Part shown: piece by piece, positions 1 to 4,783 of the stretch
Position numbering within the stretch: the stretch's first letter is position 1
How the letters are laid out: each line of letters opens with the position of its first letter
Assembly (NCBI GenBank): GCA_016191895.1
Contig: JACPVD010000255.1
Coordinates: 1-5,478, forward strand
Source: Chloroflexota bacterium
GTDB lineage: Bacteria; Chloroflexota; Anaerolineae; Anaerolineales; Villigracilaceae
Reading direction: 5' to 3'
Length of the DNA: 5,478 nucleotides
The notes under the pieces: generated by a model
Seen by the model: only the letters and a program-made list of their open reading frames with translations
Databases searched by the model: none
Told to the model about the DNA's origin: nothing
Made by a program: the position numbers and the translations under genes

Positions 1-1039
1 ACGAAGCAAACTCCTTCGCCAGCCCTCGCCACCACTCATCCTTCTCCCCGGGGACAAACGGCGTGTACAACGTCAACCGATCCGCAATTCCATCGAAACG
101 CTTCTTTAAATCGCCTGCCAGATTTTCGGGTGTGGTCATCAGGCAAAATTCGTCCAGCATGTCGTCGGTGATGAGCATGGGCATCTCGGCCCATTCGCCT
201 TTTGCGGCAAAGCCCGATAACTTTTCGGCGGTTTCGCCCCAGCCGTGAAAGTCCATGACCGCTTTATAGGAGGGGGTGCTGGCGTAAAACGCGATCTGCA
301 TCCGCGCAAAGGATTCTTCTTCGGGCGATGTAGCGATAAACGGGGTCATCGAAATGGAAATGTCTGTGCGGTTTCGCCCGCTTTTTTGCAGGCCATCTTC
401 GATCGCGGGCAGCATCATTTCATTCATATATCGCGGACTATTGAACGGGTGCGCATGAAATCCCTCGCATAGTTCCCCGGCCAGCCTGGCAAGCCCAGTG
501 TTCACACCTGCGATATAAATTGGGATTAGGTTTGCTCCCCTCTCCTTTAGGAGAGGGGCCGGGGGTGAGGTCAAGGGCAAAGGCCCCGGGTTAAAAAACG
601 GCGACATCAGCGTGGCTTTGTAATATTCGCCGCGAAAATTTAATTTCGTTCCATTTTGCCAGCAATCCCAAAACGCGCGGATGACTTGAATCTGCTCGCG
701 CAATTTTCCCGTAACAGACTCCGGCCATGACATGCCAAACCTGCGCTCGATGTGCGCCTTGACCTGTGTGCCCAACCCTAAGATGAATCGTCCGCCGGAC
801 TGGGCGGCGAGGTCCCATGCGGTGTAGGCCAGCGTCGCCGGCGACCGCGCAAACGAAACCGCAATCGCCGTCCCGAAGTTTAGACGCGTTGTATGTTCGG
901 CGATTAGCGCGCAGGGCAGGAAGGGATCGTGCTGGGTTTCCTGGGTCCACAGCGCGTCGACCCCGATTTCCTGTGCGGCCTTTGCAATGGAGGGAATGTC
1001 ATTCAATTGAACAGGGGGAAGGGCGGCATCGAGTTTCAA
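1..1039 (-). CDS. F420-dependent oxidoreductase, luciferase-like (LLM) family, MSMEG_2256/TIGR03617-like; 3' end outside window
   Basis: Predicted flavin/F420-dependent oxidoreductase with a luciferase-like TIM barrel; the substrate is unknown. The frame is open for 346 residues and runs off the left edge. It starts MKLDAALPPV and carries family-typical blocks: DALWTQETQHDPFLP (residues 28-42), GTAIAVSFARSP (56-67), SGGRFILGLGTQVKAHIERRFG (81-102), MSPFFNPGP (145-153), IPIYIAGVNTG (172-182). From memory these match the TIGR03617 subfamily closely. The start is TTG at 1039-1037, chosen because GGAG lies 9 nt upstream and the protein then begins as relatives do; an in-frame TTG 15 nt further upstream lacks such a site. 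It begins 18 nt after the stop of the M42 peptidase, so the two are probably co-transcribed. Residues about 154-170 are an in-frame insert encoded by a palindromic repeat. The usual family length is near 320 residues, so with the insert only a few C-terminal residues are probably missing. Confidence 0.88.
   Translation of the reverse strand, partial: MKLDAALPPVQLNDIPSIAKAAQEIGVDALWTQETQHDPFLPCALIAEHTTRLNFGTAIAVSFARSPATLAYTAWDLAAQSGGRFILGLGTQVKAHIERRFGMSWPESVTGKLREQIQVIRAFWDCWQNGTKLNFRGEYYKATLMSPFFNPGPLPLTSPPAPLLKERGANLIPIYIAGVNTGLARLAGELCEGFHAHPFNSPRYMNEMMLPAIEDGLQKSGRNRTDISISMTPFIATSPEEESFARMQIAFYASTPSYKAVMDFHGWGETAEKLSGFAAKGEWAEMPMLITDDMLDEFCLMTTPENLAGDLKKRFDGIADRLTLYTPFVPGEKDEWWRGLAKEFAS
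530..580. repeat. Palindromic dispersed-type repeat inserted in frame in the oxidoreductase gene
   Basis: The core is a perfect 10-bp inverted repeat, CCCCTCTCCT at 537-546 and AGGAGAGGGG at 549-558, with a 2-nt TT loop. It is followed on the plus strand by a GGCCGGGGGTGAGG tract (557-570). This composition, a CCCTCACCCCCGGCCCC tract next to a CCTCTCC hairpin, resembles short GC-rich repeats I recall from intergenic regions of many bacterial genomes; that is memory, not a search. On the minus strand it is translated as residues 154-170 of the oxidoreductase (LPLTSPPAPLLKERGAN) with no stop or frameshift. The exact insertion boundaries cannot be set without an aligned uninterrupted homologue. 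Confidence 0.75.
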
Positions 1040-1048
1040 AGCTCTAAT

Positions 1049-1052
1049 CTCC
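1049..1052 (-). promoter_or_regulatory. Ribosome binding site (GGAG) deciding the TTG start of the oxidoreductase
   Basis: GGAG on the minus strand ends 9 nt before the TTG at 1039-1037. It lies in the 18-nt gap after the peptidase stop codon. It favours this TTG over the in-frame TTG at 1054-1052, which overlaps the motif. Confidence 0.55.
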
Positions 1053-1057
1053 AATTT

Positions 1058-2107
1058 CTAGTTCTCTAACAGATACGCCATGATCCAATTCGTGGTCGCG
1101 TTCAAACCGTCCATGTGCGCGCGTTCATAATTATGGGATGCGTCGATGCCGGGACCGATCAGCGACAATGCCACGTCGCCACCAGCGCGCCAGAGTGCTT
1201 CGCCGTCGGAACTATAAAACGGATACACATCCGTCTTATAGGGAATGCTGTGTTTCTCCGCGATCGCTTTCATCTTTTTATTCAAGCCCTCGTGATACAC
1301 GCCGCCGCTGTCCTTGATGCACAGCGTCGCGTGAAATTCATCCGACTCCTGGCCTTTGCCCACCACTGCCATATCCACGCTGACGACTTCCGCAACCTCG
1401 GCAGGGATTCCCGCCGCCGCGCCGTGACCGACCTCTTCATAATTGGAAATGTGGAAATATGCGGTTCGCGCCGGACTTTGACCGGATTCTGCCATCGACC
1501 TGATCGCCGCGACGATGTTTGCAACACACGCCTTGTCGTCGAGGAATCGCGAGCGGATGAATCCATTGGTTACCTCTACGCGCGGATCGAACGCCACGCA
1601 ATCGCCGATGTTGATTCCCAGCGCGCGCGTCTCCTTTTCGGAGGCCGTTCGCGCATCGATGCGGACTTCCATATGATTGTCGTTGCGCGGGGTTTCGCTT
1701 CCCGCCGGGCCGAAGATATGACCCGACGCCGTGTCGATCAGTACTGAGCCGCGAATCTTTTCGCCCGCCGACGTGAAAATCCACACGCCTTCTGTTTCAA
1801 CGGTGGGCCACTGAATCCCGCCAATCCGGCTTATCCTCAACCTACCATTGGATTTGATCTCTTTGACCACCGCGCCGAGCGTATCCACATGCGCGGTCAA
1901 TGCGACGGGCGCTTCCCCGCTTTTTCCCTGCCATTTGGCAACCAATGCCCCTTTGCGGGTGCGCGATAATTCCAATTGCCTGTATTGGGACAATTCCTTT
2001 TCCACAAAGGCTATGGCGGGTTCCGCAAACCCGGTCGGAGAGGCAATATTGAGCAGGTCAACGAGGAAGGTGGTGAAATGAGTTTCGTCAATTTTAGGGA
2101 GTGTCAT
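1058..2107 (-). CDS. M42 family metallo-aminopeptidase, related to the NAGGN-system peptidase subfamily (TIGR03106-like)
   Basis: Predicted cytoplasmic di-metal aminopeptidase of the M42 (TET/FrvX/glutamyl-aminopeptidase) family that trims short peptides. It has 349 residues from the ATG at 2107. An upstream in-frame TTG at 2119 would add four residues (MDND), but relatives begin at MTLP. Visible family residues, in ATG-start numbering: H73-x-D75 in TAHVDTLG, D190/D191 in RFLDDKA, the catalytic-pair glutamates E224-E225 in NYEEVGHG, D245 in SVDMAVV, and H325 in ASHNYERAH. Together these complete the expected metal-binding and catalytic set. The ASGH segment, RFLDDKA and the closing DASHNYERAHMDGL resemble the subfamily named for the N-acetylglutaminylglutamine amide osmoprotectant system. 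No asnO- or ngg-like gene is in the window, so that role is not supported here. It follows a hairpin after the thioesterase and is probably transcribed together with the downstream oxidoreductase. Confidence 0.92.
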   Translation of the reverse strand: MTLPKIDETHFTTFLVDLLNIASPTGFAEPAIAFVEKELSQYRQLELSRTRKGALVAKWQGKSGEAPVALTAHVDTLGAVVKEIKSNGRLRISRIGGIQWPTVETEGVWIFTSAGEKIRGSVLIDTASGHIFGPAGSETPRNDNHMEVRIDARTASEKETRALGINIGDCVAFDPRVEVTNGFIRSRFLDDKACVANIVAAIRSMAESGQSPARTAYFHISNYEEVGHGAAAGIPAEVAEVVSVDMAVVGKGQESDEFHATLCIKDSGGVYHEGLNKKMKAIAEKHSIPYKTDVYPFYSSDGEALWRAGGDVALSLIGPGIDASHNYERAHMDGLNATTNWIMAYLLEN

Positions 2108-2118
2108 ATCGTTATCCA

Positions 2119-2132
2119 AAAAGGCGCCTTTT
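2119..2132. repeat. 14-bp perfect palindrome just upstream of the M42 peptidase start
   Basis: AAAAGGCGCCTTTT is perfectly self-complementary and centred between 2125 and 2126. It ends 12 nt upstream of the preferred ATG (2107) and overlaps the only purine-rich stretch that could serve as a ribosome binding site. It could be an operator or a small RNA stem controlling translation; chance is also possible. Confidence 0.4.
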
Positions 2133-2141
2133 CAAAAAGAA

Positions 2142-2196
2142 GGGGAAAGTGGGGTGTTGTGAGCGCGCGAAGCGCGCTCACAACACCCCACACCCC
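2142..2196. terminator. Long perfect hairpin between thioesterase and M42 peptidase; probable terminator or repeat-type hairpin
   Basis: The arms at 2149-2168 (GTGGGGTGTTGTGAGCGCGC) and 2172-2191 are exactly complementary over 20 bp, with a GAA triloop. A further GGGG/CCCC pairing (2142-2145 with 2193-2196) extends the stem across a small internal loop. The stem starts 14 nt downstream of the thioesterase stop. On the minus strand it is followed by an interrupted pyrimidine tract with CTTCTTTTT; on the plus strand by AATTTTATTT. That fits an intrinsic terminator for the thioesterase, although the T-tract is not clean. The length and perfect symmetry also fit a dispersed REP-like element. Confidence 0.65.
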
Positions 2197-2210
2197 AATT
2201 TTATTTCCGA

Positions 2211-2630
2211 TTATATCCCTTCGAACGCTTTGATCTTCTCGCGCCACTCGTGCGGAATGGCAATGGTTTTTTGCTGGCCGTAGTCATATGTTACCATCAC
2301 AACCTCCCCTTTGGACAATTCTTTGCCCGTCTTCGCAGCGACGATGTTCTGCGCCCATGTCATCGACTTGTTTCCCATTTTTGCCACATGCACCCCGACC
2401 TTGATCTGCTCGCCGTAATAGACCGGCGCCAGGTAGGCAATGTGAATATCCGCCAGAATCACGCCGATCTCCATGAACGACTGGTCTTTCGAGAATAGTC
2501 CCAACTGGATCATGTAGGCGATCCGCGCCTGCTCGAAATAAGTGAGATGCTTCGCGTTGTTCACATGTCCCTGCGGATCCAGATCTCCATAGCGGATTTC
2601 GATGGGGTGAAAGAATTTGAAGTGGGTCAT
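2211..2630 (-). CDS. Acyl-CoA thioesterase, hotdog fold (YbgC / 4-hydroxybenzoyl-CoA thioesterase family)
   Basis: Predicted cytoplasmic thioesterase hydrolysing acyl-CoA thioesters; the chain specificity cannot be read from sequence. The 139 residues match the usual 130-150 of the family. The N-terminal signature RYGDLDPQGHVNNAKHLTYFEQAR (residues 13-36) contains the likely catalytic Asp18, aligned with the Asp of 4HBT/YbgC, followed by the G-H-V-N-N turn and the long hotdog helix. The strand-rich segment LADIHIAYLAPVYYGEQIKV (59-78) is also typical. The start is the ATG at 2630: the frame stays open upstream to 2753, but that extension translates a simple repeat (many V, G, N, T) and does not resemble the family. 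There is no Shine-Dalgarno sequence; a TATAAT lies 6 nt before the ATG, suggesting a leaderless message from its own promoter. Confidence 0.9.
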   Translation of the reverse strand: MTHFKFFHPIEIRYGDLDPQGHVNNAKHLTYFEQARIAYMIQLGLFSKDQSFMEIGVILADIHIAYLAPVYYGEQIKVGVHVAKMGNKSMTWAQNIVAAKTGKELSKGEVVMVTYDYGQQKTIAIPHEWREKIKAFEGI

Positions 2631-2636
2631 GGCGTG

Positions 2637-2642
2637 ATTATA
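2637..2642 (-). promoter_or_regulatory. Putative -10 box (TATAAT) for a leaderless thioesterase mRNA
   Basis: A consensus TATAAT on the minus strand is separated from the thioesterase ATG by exactly six bases (CACGCC). A transcription start about 7 nt downstream of the -10 box would fall on the ATG itself. No good -35 hexamer is seen at 16-18 bp. The box lies at the edge of the octamer array, whose last unit supplies its first bases. Confidence 0.5.
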
Positions 2643-2761
2643 GTTCGATAGTTGGATAGTCGGGTGGTTGAATAGCTGGATGGTCTCATTGTTGTTCGTG
2701 AAACCCGATCCACCAACAACCACCAAACCATCAAACGACACAACGCCAAACAACCAAACGA
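2641..2761. repeat. Degenerate octamer arrays in opposite orientation between regulator and thioesterase
   Basis: Plus-strand positions 2641-2688 divide into six imperfect 8-bp units: TAGTTCGA, TAGTTGGA, TAGTCGGG, TGGTTGAA, TAGCTGGA, TGGTCTCA. Positions about 2711-2761 read as similar units on the opposite strand (for example TCGTTTGG, TTGTTTGG, TCGTTTGA, TGGTTTGG). The two arms form an imperfect inverted repeat: 2651-2670 against 2717-2736 matches at 16 of 20 positions, or 18 of 20 as RNA if G-U pairs are allowed. The arrays fill nearly the whole 131-bp gap between the regulator stop and the thioesterase ATG. They may act as a transcript-end stem for the regulator mRNA, or be a neutral minisatellite. 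Confidence 0.65.
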
Positions 2762-3469
2762 CTAATCACAATACCTTGCCAGCCCGGCCTTGTCATGAAG
2801 GATGAATCTTCCCTCCACATCCGTGCTGACGAGTCCCTGCTCTTTGAACAGTACCATGGCCTGGTTTACGCGCTTGCGCGAAGCGCCCACAAAATCGGCC
2901 AGGTCGCCCTGGGTCATCACAATATGGATTCGCGTGCCGCTCTCGACGCCATGCCCATAACGCTCGGCAAACGCCAGCAATTGACGCGCCACCCGTCCGT
3001 TCACATCCAGCGTGGCAAGGGATTGAATCACCTGGTCCGAAAGCCGTACCCGCGCCGAAAGAATTCGCACCAGATTGCGCGACACAGGCGGAAAATTATC
3101 CTGAATGTAATTGAAGGTCGAGCGGTCCATCCAAAGCATCAACGACTTTTCGAGAGTCACGGCGCTGGCGGAACGCCCCATGCTGTCGATCAGGCTCATT
3201 TCGCCGAGCAGGTCGCCGCTTCCCAGCACGGAGAGGATCACGTCGCGCCCGCCCTGTTCCACATAGATCTTCACCGTGCCGTGCAAAATGACGAACACCG
3301 CCTCGCCGGGCTGTTCGATGGTCATCACGTTCGTTCCCTCCGCAAAGATTCGGCGATGCGCGTGTTTCGACACCCAATCCAGTTGCGCGGAGGAAAGCCC
3401 CTCGAACAGTCTTATATCCGAGAGAATATTGCGGGTATCGTCCGTTTTTATTTCAGCCATTCTCAACAT
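2762..3469 (-). CDS. Crp/Fnr family transcriptional regulator with cyclic-nucleotide-binding domain
   Basis: Predicted DNA-binding regulator of 235 residues, a typical Crp length. The N-terminal cNMP-binding jelly roll spans about residues 18-130. Its phosphate-binding cassette, LGEMSLIDSMGRSASAVT (88-105), keeps the Glu90, Arg99 and Ser100 that contact cAMP in CRP. A long dimer helix follows (about 128-155). The C-terminal winged helix-turn-helix has MTQGDLADFVGASRKRVNQAM (185-205) with recognition helix SRKRVNQ. The only cysteine is Cys234, so an FNR-type iron-sulfur cluster is excluded. The ATG at 3469 is preferred because AAGGGAAG lies 6 nt upstream; a second in-frame ATG is at 3460. The start overlaps the end of the hydrolase gene by 17 bp, indicating co-transcription and probable translational coupling. 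A cyclic-nucleotide ligand is plausible from the cassette but not proven. Confidence 0.93.
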   Translation of the reverse strand: MLRMAEIKTDDTRNILSDIRLFEGLSSAQLDWVSKHAHRRIFAEGTNVMTIEQPGEAVFVILHGTVKIYVEQGGRDVILSVLGSGDLLGEMSLIDSMGRSASAVTLEKSLMLWMDRSTFNYIQDNFPPVSRNLVRILSARVRLSDQVIQSLATLDVNGRVARQLLAFAERYGHGVESGTRIHIVMTQGDLADFVGASRKRVNQAMVLFKEQGLVSTDVEGRFILHDKAGLARYCD

Positions 3470-4403
3470 ATTGTACTTCCCTTTCCACTATGGAGGCGGG
3501 TTGCGCGGGCGTGAGGGCAATCTCCAGGCCTTCACAGGCGGCGCGCGAGTTGGGGAATATTTTTTTCGCGACAGATTCCTGCGCTGCCACCCAATCGTCA
3601 GGGTAGGATGGGTCGTGATGGAACAGGATCAGTTCGCCCGTCGAGGAGGATGCGGCGAGTTCGGCGGCCATCGTTGCGGTCGAATGTCCGAATCCCTGCG
3701 TGGATGAAAATCCCGCCAGCGTCCCGCGATAATGGTCCTCGTTGTATTGCGCGTCGTGGATCAATACATCGGCGCCGCGCGCAAACGCCGCCAGCCTGCG
3801 ATCGCCGCCTGCGTAGCCTTCGGTATCCGTCGCATATATCACAGACCTGTCGCGCCATTCGATGCGATAGATATAGACTCCGCCAGGATGCGCGTACGAT
3901 TTATGAATGCGAACGACGACCGCGTCATTCCCCGGCCCGATGCCTGATTCAGCGAAATGGATTTTTTCCTCATCCCAAACAATAACCTGCGACTCGCGAA
4001 CCGATTCGATGCGCTTTGCCGAAGCCATGTCGCGCAAACGGACGGGGAACGTTTCCGCCGATTGATTGTGTTCGAGAACATGCTTCATTGTTTGCGGCGT
4101 TCCACCCGGGCCGAAGATGCGCAGGCGGGCGGCGGGCGCGTAGGCCGGCGCAAAGAAGGGAAACCCCTGCGTGTGATCATGATGCAGGTGACTGAACAAC
4201 AGCATCAACTCCAGCGGACGTTTTTGCTTCAGCAATTCGCGCCCCAGCGGGATGATCCCGGTGCCGGCGTCGAGGATGATGACGCGCCCGCCGGCGTTGA
4301 TTTCCACGCACGACGTATTGCCCCCAAAACGAATTGTATTTGGACCCGGCGCGGGGTAACTTCCGCGCGCGCCCCAGATTTTGATTTTCATTTCGTTGTT
4401 CAT
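3453..4403 (-). CDS. MBL-fold metallo-hydrolase, TaR3-like / phosphodiesterase-like branch
   Basis: Predicted cytoplasmic metal-dependent hydrolase of 316 residues. It opens with KIKIWGARGSYPAPGPNTIRFGGNTSC, a hallmark of the TaR3-like branch of the metallo-beta-lactamase superfamily. LDAGTG (44-49) precedes the metal-binding HxHxDH motif in SHLHHDH (His72, His74, Asp76, His77). Further expected ligands follow: His172 in AHPGG, Asp193 in ATDTEG, Asp217 in LIHDAQY, His240 in GFGHST, and His262/263 in LFHHDP. The set looks complete, so it should be active. Substrates in this branch are poorly known; phosphodiesters are one option. Start: two adjacent ATGs lie at 4406 and 4403; GGAGG at 4415-4411 is 7 nt from the second and only 4 nt from the first, so 4403 is chosen. 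It is first in an apparent operon with the overlapping Crp-type regulator. Confidence 0.92.
   Translation of the reverse strand: MNNEMKIKIWGARGSYPAPGPNTIRFGGNTSCVEINAGGRVIILDAGTGIIPLGRELLKQKRPLELMLLFSHLHHDHTQGFPFFAPAYAPAARLRIFGPGGTPQTMKHVLEHNQSAETFPVRLRDMASAKRIESVRESQVIVWDEEKIHFAESGIGPGNDAVVVRIHKSYAHPGGVYIYRIEWRDRSVIYATDTEGYAGGDRRLAAFARGADVLIHDAQYNEDHYRGTLAGFSSTQGFGHSTATMAAELAASSSTGELILFHHDPSYPDDWVAAQESVAKKIFPNSRAACEGLEIALTPAQPASIVEREVQYVENG
3476..3483 (-). promoter_or_regulatory. Ribosome binding site for the Crp-type regulator, inside the hydrolase gene
   Basis: AAGGGAAG on the minus strand lies 6 nt before the ATG at 3469 and within the last codons of the hydrolase gene. It supports the longer start (MLRMAEIK) over the ATG at 3460, which would be 15 nt away. 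Confidence 0.5.
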
Positions 4404-4410
4404 CATGACG

Positions 4411-4415
4411 CCTCC
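4411..4415 (-). promoter_or_regulatory. Strong Shine-Dalgarno sequence (GGAGG) for the MBL hydrolase
   Basis: A full GGAGG on the minus strand is 7 nt from the ATG at 4403 and 4 nt from the ATG at 4406. The spacing decides in favour of the inner ATG. It contrasts with the thioesterase and DUF951 genes, which lack any such site. Confidence 0.7.
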
Positions 4416-4447
4416 GTGGAAATAAAATTGGAATGTGGTGTGCTTTT

Positions 4448-4475
4448 ATTATCGTCGGAGCGGAGTTTTCTTCAA
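4448..4475 (-). promoter_or_regulatory. Putative sigma-70-type promoter of the hydrolase-regulator operon
   Basis: On the minus strand, TTGAAG (4475-4470) and GATAAT (4453-4448) are separated by 16 bp. Each differs from the consensus TTGACA or TATAAT at one or two positions. Transcription would begin near 4441, leaving a leader of about 38 nt with the GGAGG site. The assignment rests on pattern only. Confidence 0.5.
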
Positions 4476-4496
4476 GGAAAGTTTTCGCATGCGGGC

Positions 4497-4512
4497 TGGG
4501 AAATATGTCACA
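4497..4512. promoter_or_regulatory. Possible Crp-type operator in the divergent promoter region
   Basis: TGGGA-N6-TCACA matches the classical TGTGA-N6-TCACA palindrome at nine of ten defined positions. Its centre is about 63 bp upstream of the predicted hydrolase start site, close to a class I activation position. It also lies just upstream of the -10 box of the DUF951 gene, where binding would probably interfere. The regulator encoded downstream has a changed recognition helix, so its preferred site may differ; the match could be chance. Confidence 0.3.
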
Positions 4513-4516
4513 GCGG

Positions 4517-4522
4517 TATAAT
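4517..4522 (+). promoter_or_regulatory. Putative -10 box (TATAAT) for a leaderless DUF951 mRNA
   Basis: A consensus TATAAT is followed by exactly six bases (CCCCTC) and the ATG at 4529. No Shine-Dalgarno sequence is present and no clear -35 hexamer is seen. The expected transcription start coincides with the ATG. The same arrangement occurs before the thioesterase gene. Confidence 0.55.
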
Positions 4523-4528
4523 CCCCTC

Positions 4529-4759
4529 ATGCTGACCGACCTGCAATTAAAGGACCATCTTCGATTGCGGAAGCCCCACCCATGCGGTTCCTATGAATGG
4601 ACGGTGGTGCGTCTCGGCGCGGATATCGGCCTGGAATGTAAAGGCTGTGGTCATCGGGTGATGCTCACGCGCCGCGAACTCGCAAAACGCATGAAGGCGA
4701 ATCTAACGAAGAGGGAAGAGCAGACCAGTTCGCCGCAGACGGACGCCGGTAAACATTGA
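4529..4759 (+). CDS. DUF951 family small protein with a possible zinc-binding site
   Basis: A 76-residue protein of unknown function. It matches the DUF951 pattern: LRLRKPHPCGSYEWTVVRLGADIGLECKGCGHRVMLTRRELAKRM (residues 11-55). Cys19, Cys37, Cys40 and His42 could form a zinc ribbon; that is inference. The basic, compact character suggests nucleic-acid or ribosome association, but no role is established. The polar tail after about residue 58 (KREEQTSSPQTDAGKH) extends past the usual core. The start at 4529 is chosen because the homologous region begins right after it and a TATAAT sits 6 nt upstream; the frame is open back to 4433, but that part overlaps the divergent promoter and is not family-like. 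It ends 38 nt before the glycosyltransferase with no hairpin between, so the two are probably co-transcribed. Confidence 0.85.
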   Translation: MLTDLQLKDHLRLRKPHPCGSYEWTVVRLGADIGLECKGCGHRVMLTRRELAKRMKANLTKREEQTSSPQTDAGKH

Positions 4760-4783
4760 TGTTTTGATAAATCACTTCCATTC

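Noticed and set aside
63..472. Two short plus-strand frames near the left edge
   Set aside because: Both are antisense to the C-terminal half of the F420-dependent oxidoreductase and show no motif or start signal.
591..950. Minus-strand 119-codon frame at the oxidoreductase locus
   Set aside because: It is a shifted frame of the same strand. The true frame runs through the whole region with family motifs and is only lost from simple gene calls because it starts with TTG and leaves the window.
1115..1747. Plus-strand 210-codon open frame opposite the M42 peptidase
   Set aside because: It lies wholly antisense to a gene with an intact catalytic set; its composition is typical of a complementary-strand frame and no family is recognisable.
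2631..2753. N-terminal extension of the thioesterase to an upstream ATG at 2753
   Set aside because: The extra 41 residues translate the octamer arrays (runs of V, G, N and T) and precede the family-typical MTHFKFFHPIEIRYGDLD start; the -10 box would also fall inside the gene.
2641..2761. CRISPR array in the octamer region
   Set aside because: The units are 8 bp, degenerate and directly adjoining, with no spacers of constant length and no cas genes nearby.
2795..3514. Plus-strand 239-codon open frame opposite the Crp-type regulator
   Set aside because: It is almost fully antisense to a regulator with clear domains, has no recognisable motif and no ribosome binding site, and is rich in His, Arg and Ala as expected from reading the complement of codon-biased DNA.
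4433..4528. N-terminal extension of the DUF951 protein to an upstream ATG at 4433
   Set aside because: The extension covers the divergent promoter region and contains the TATAAT; family members begin close to the ATG at 4529.
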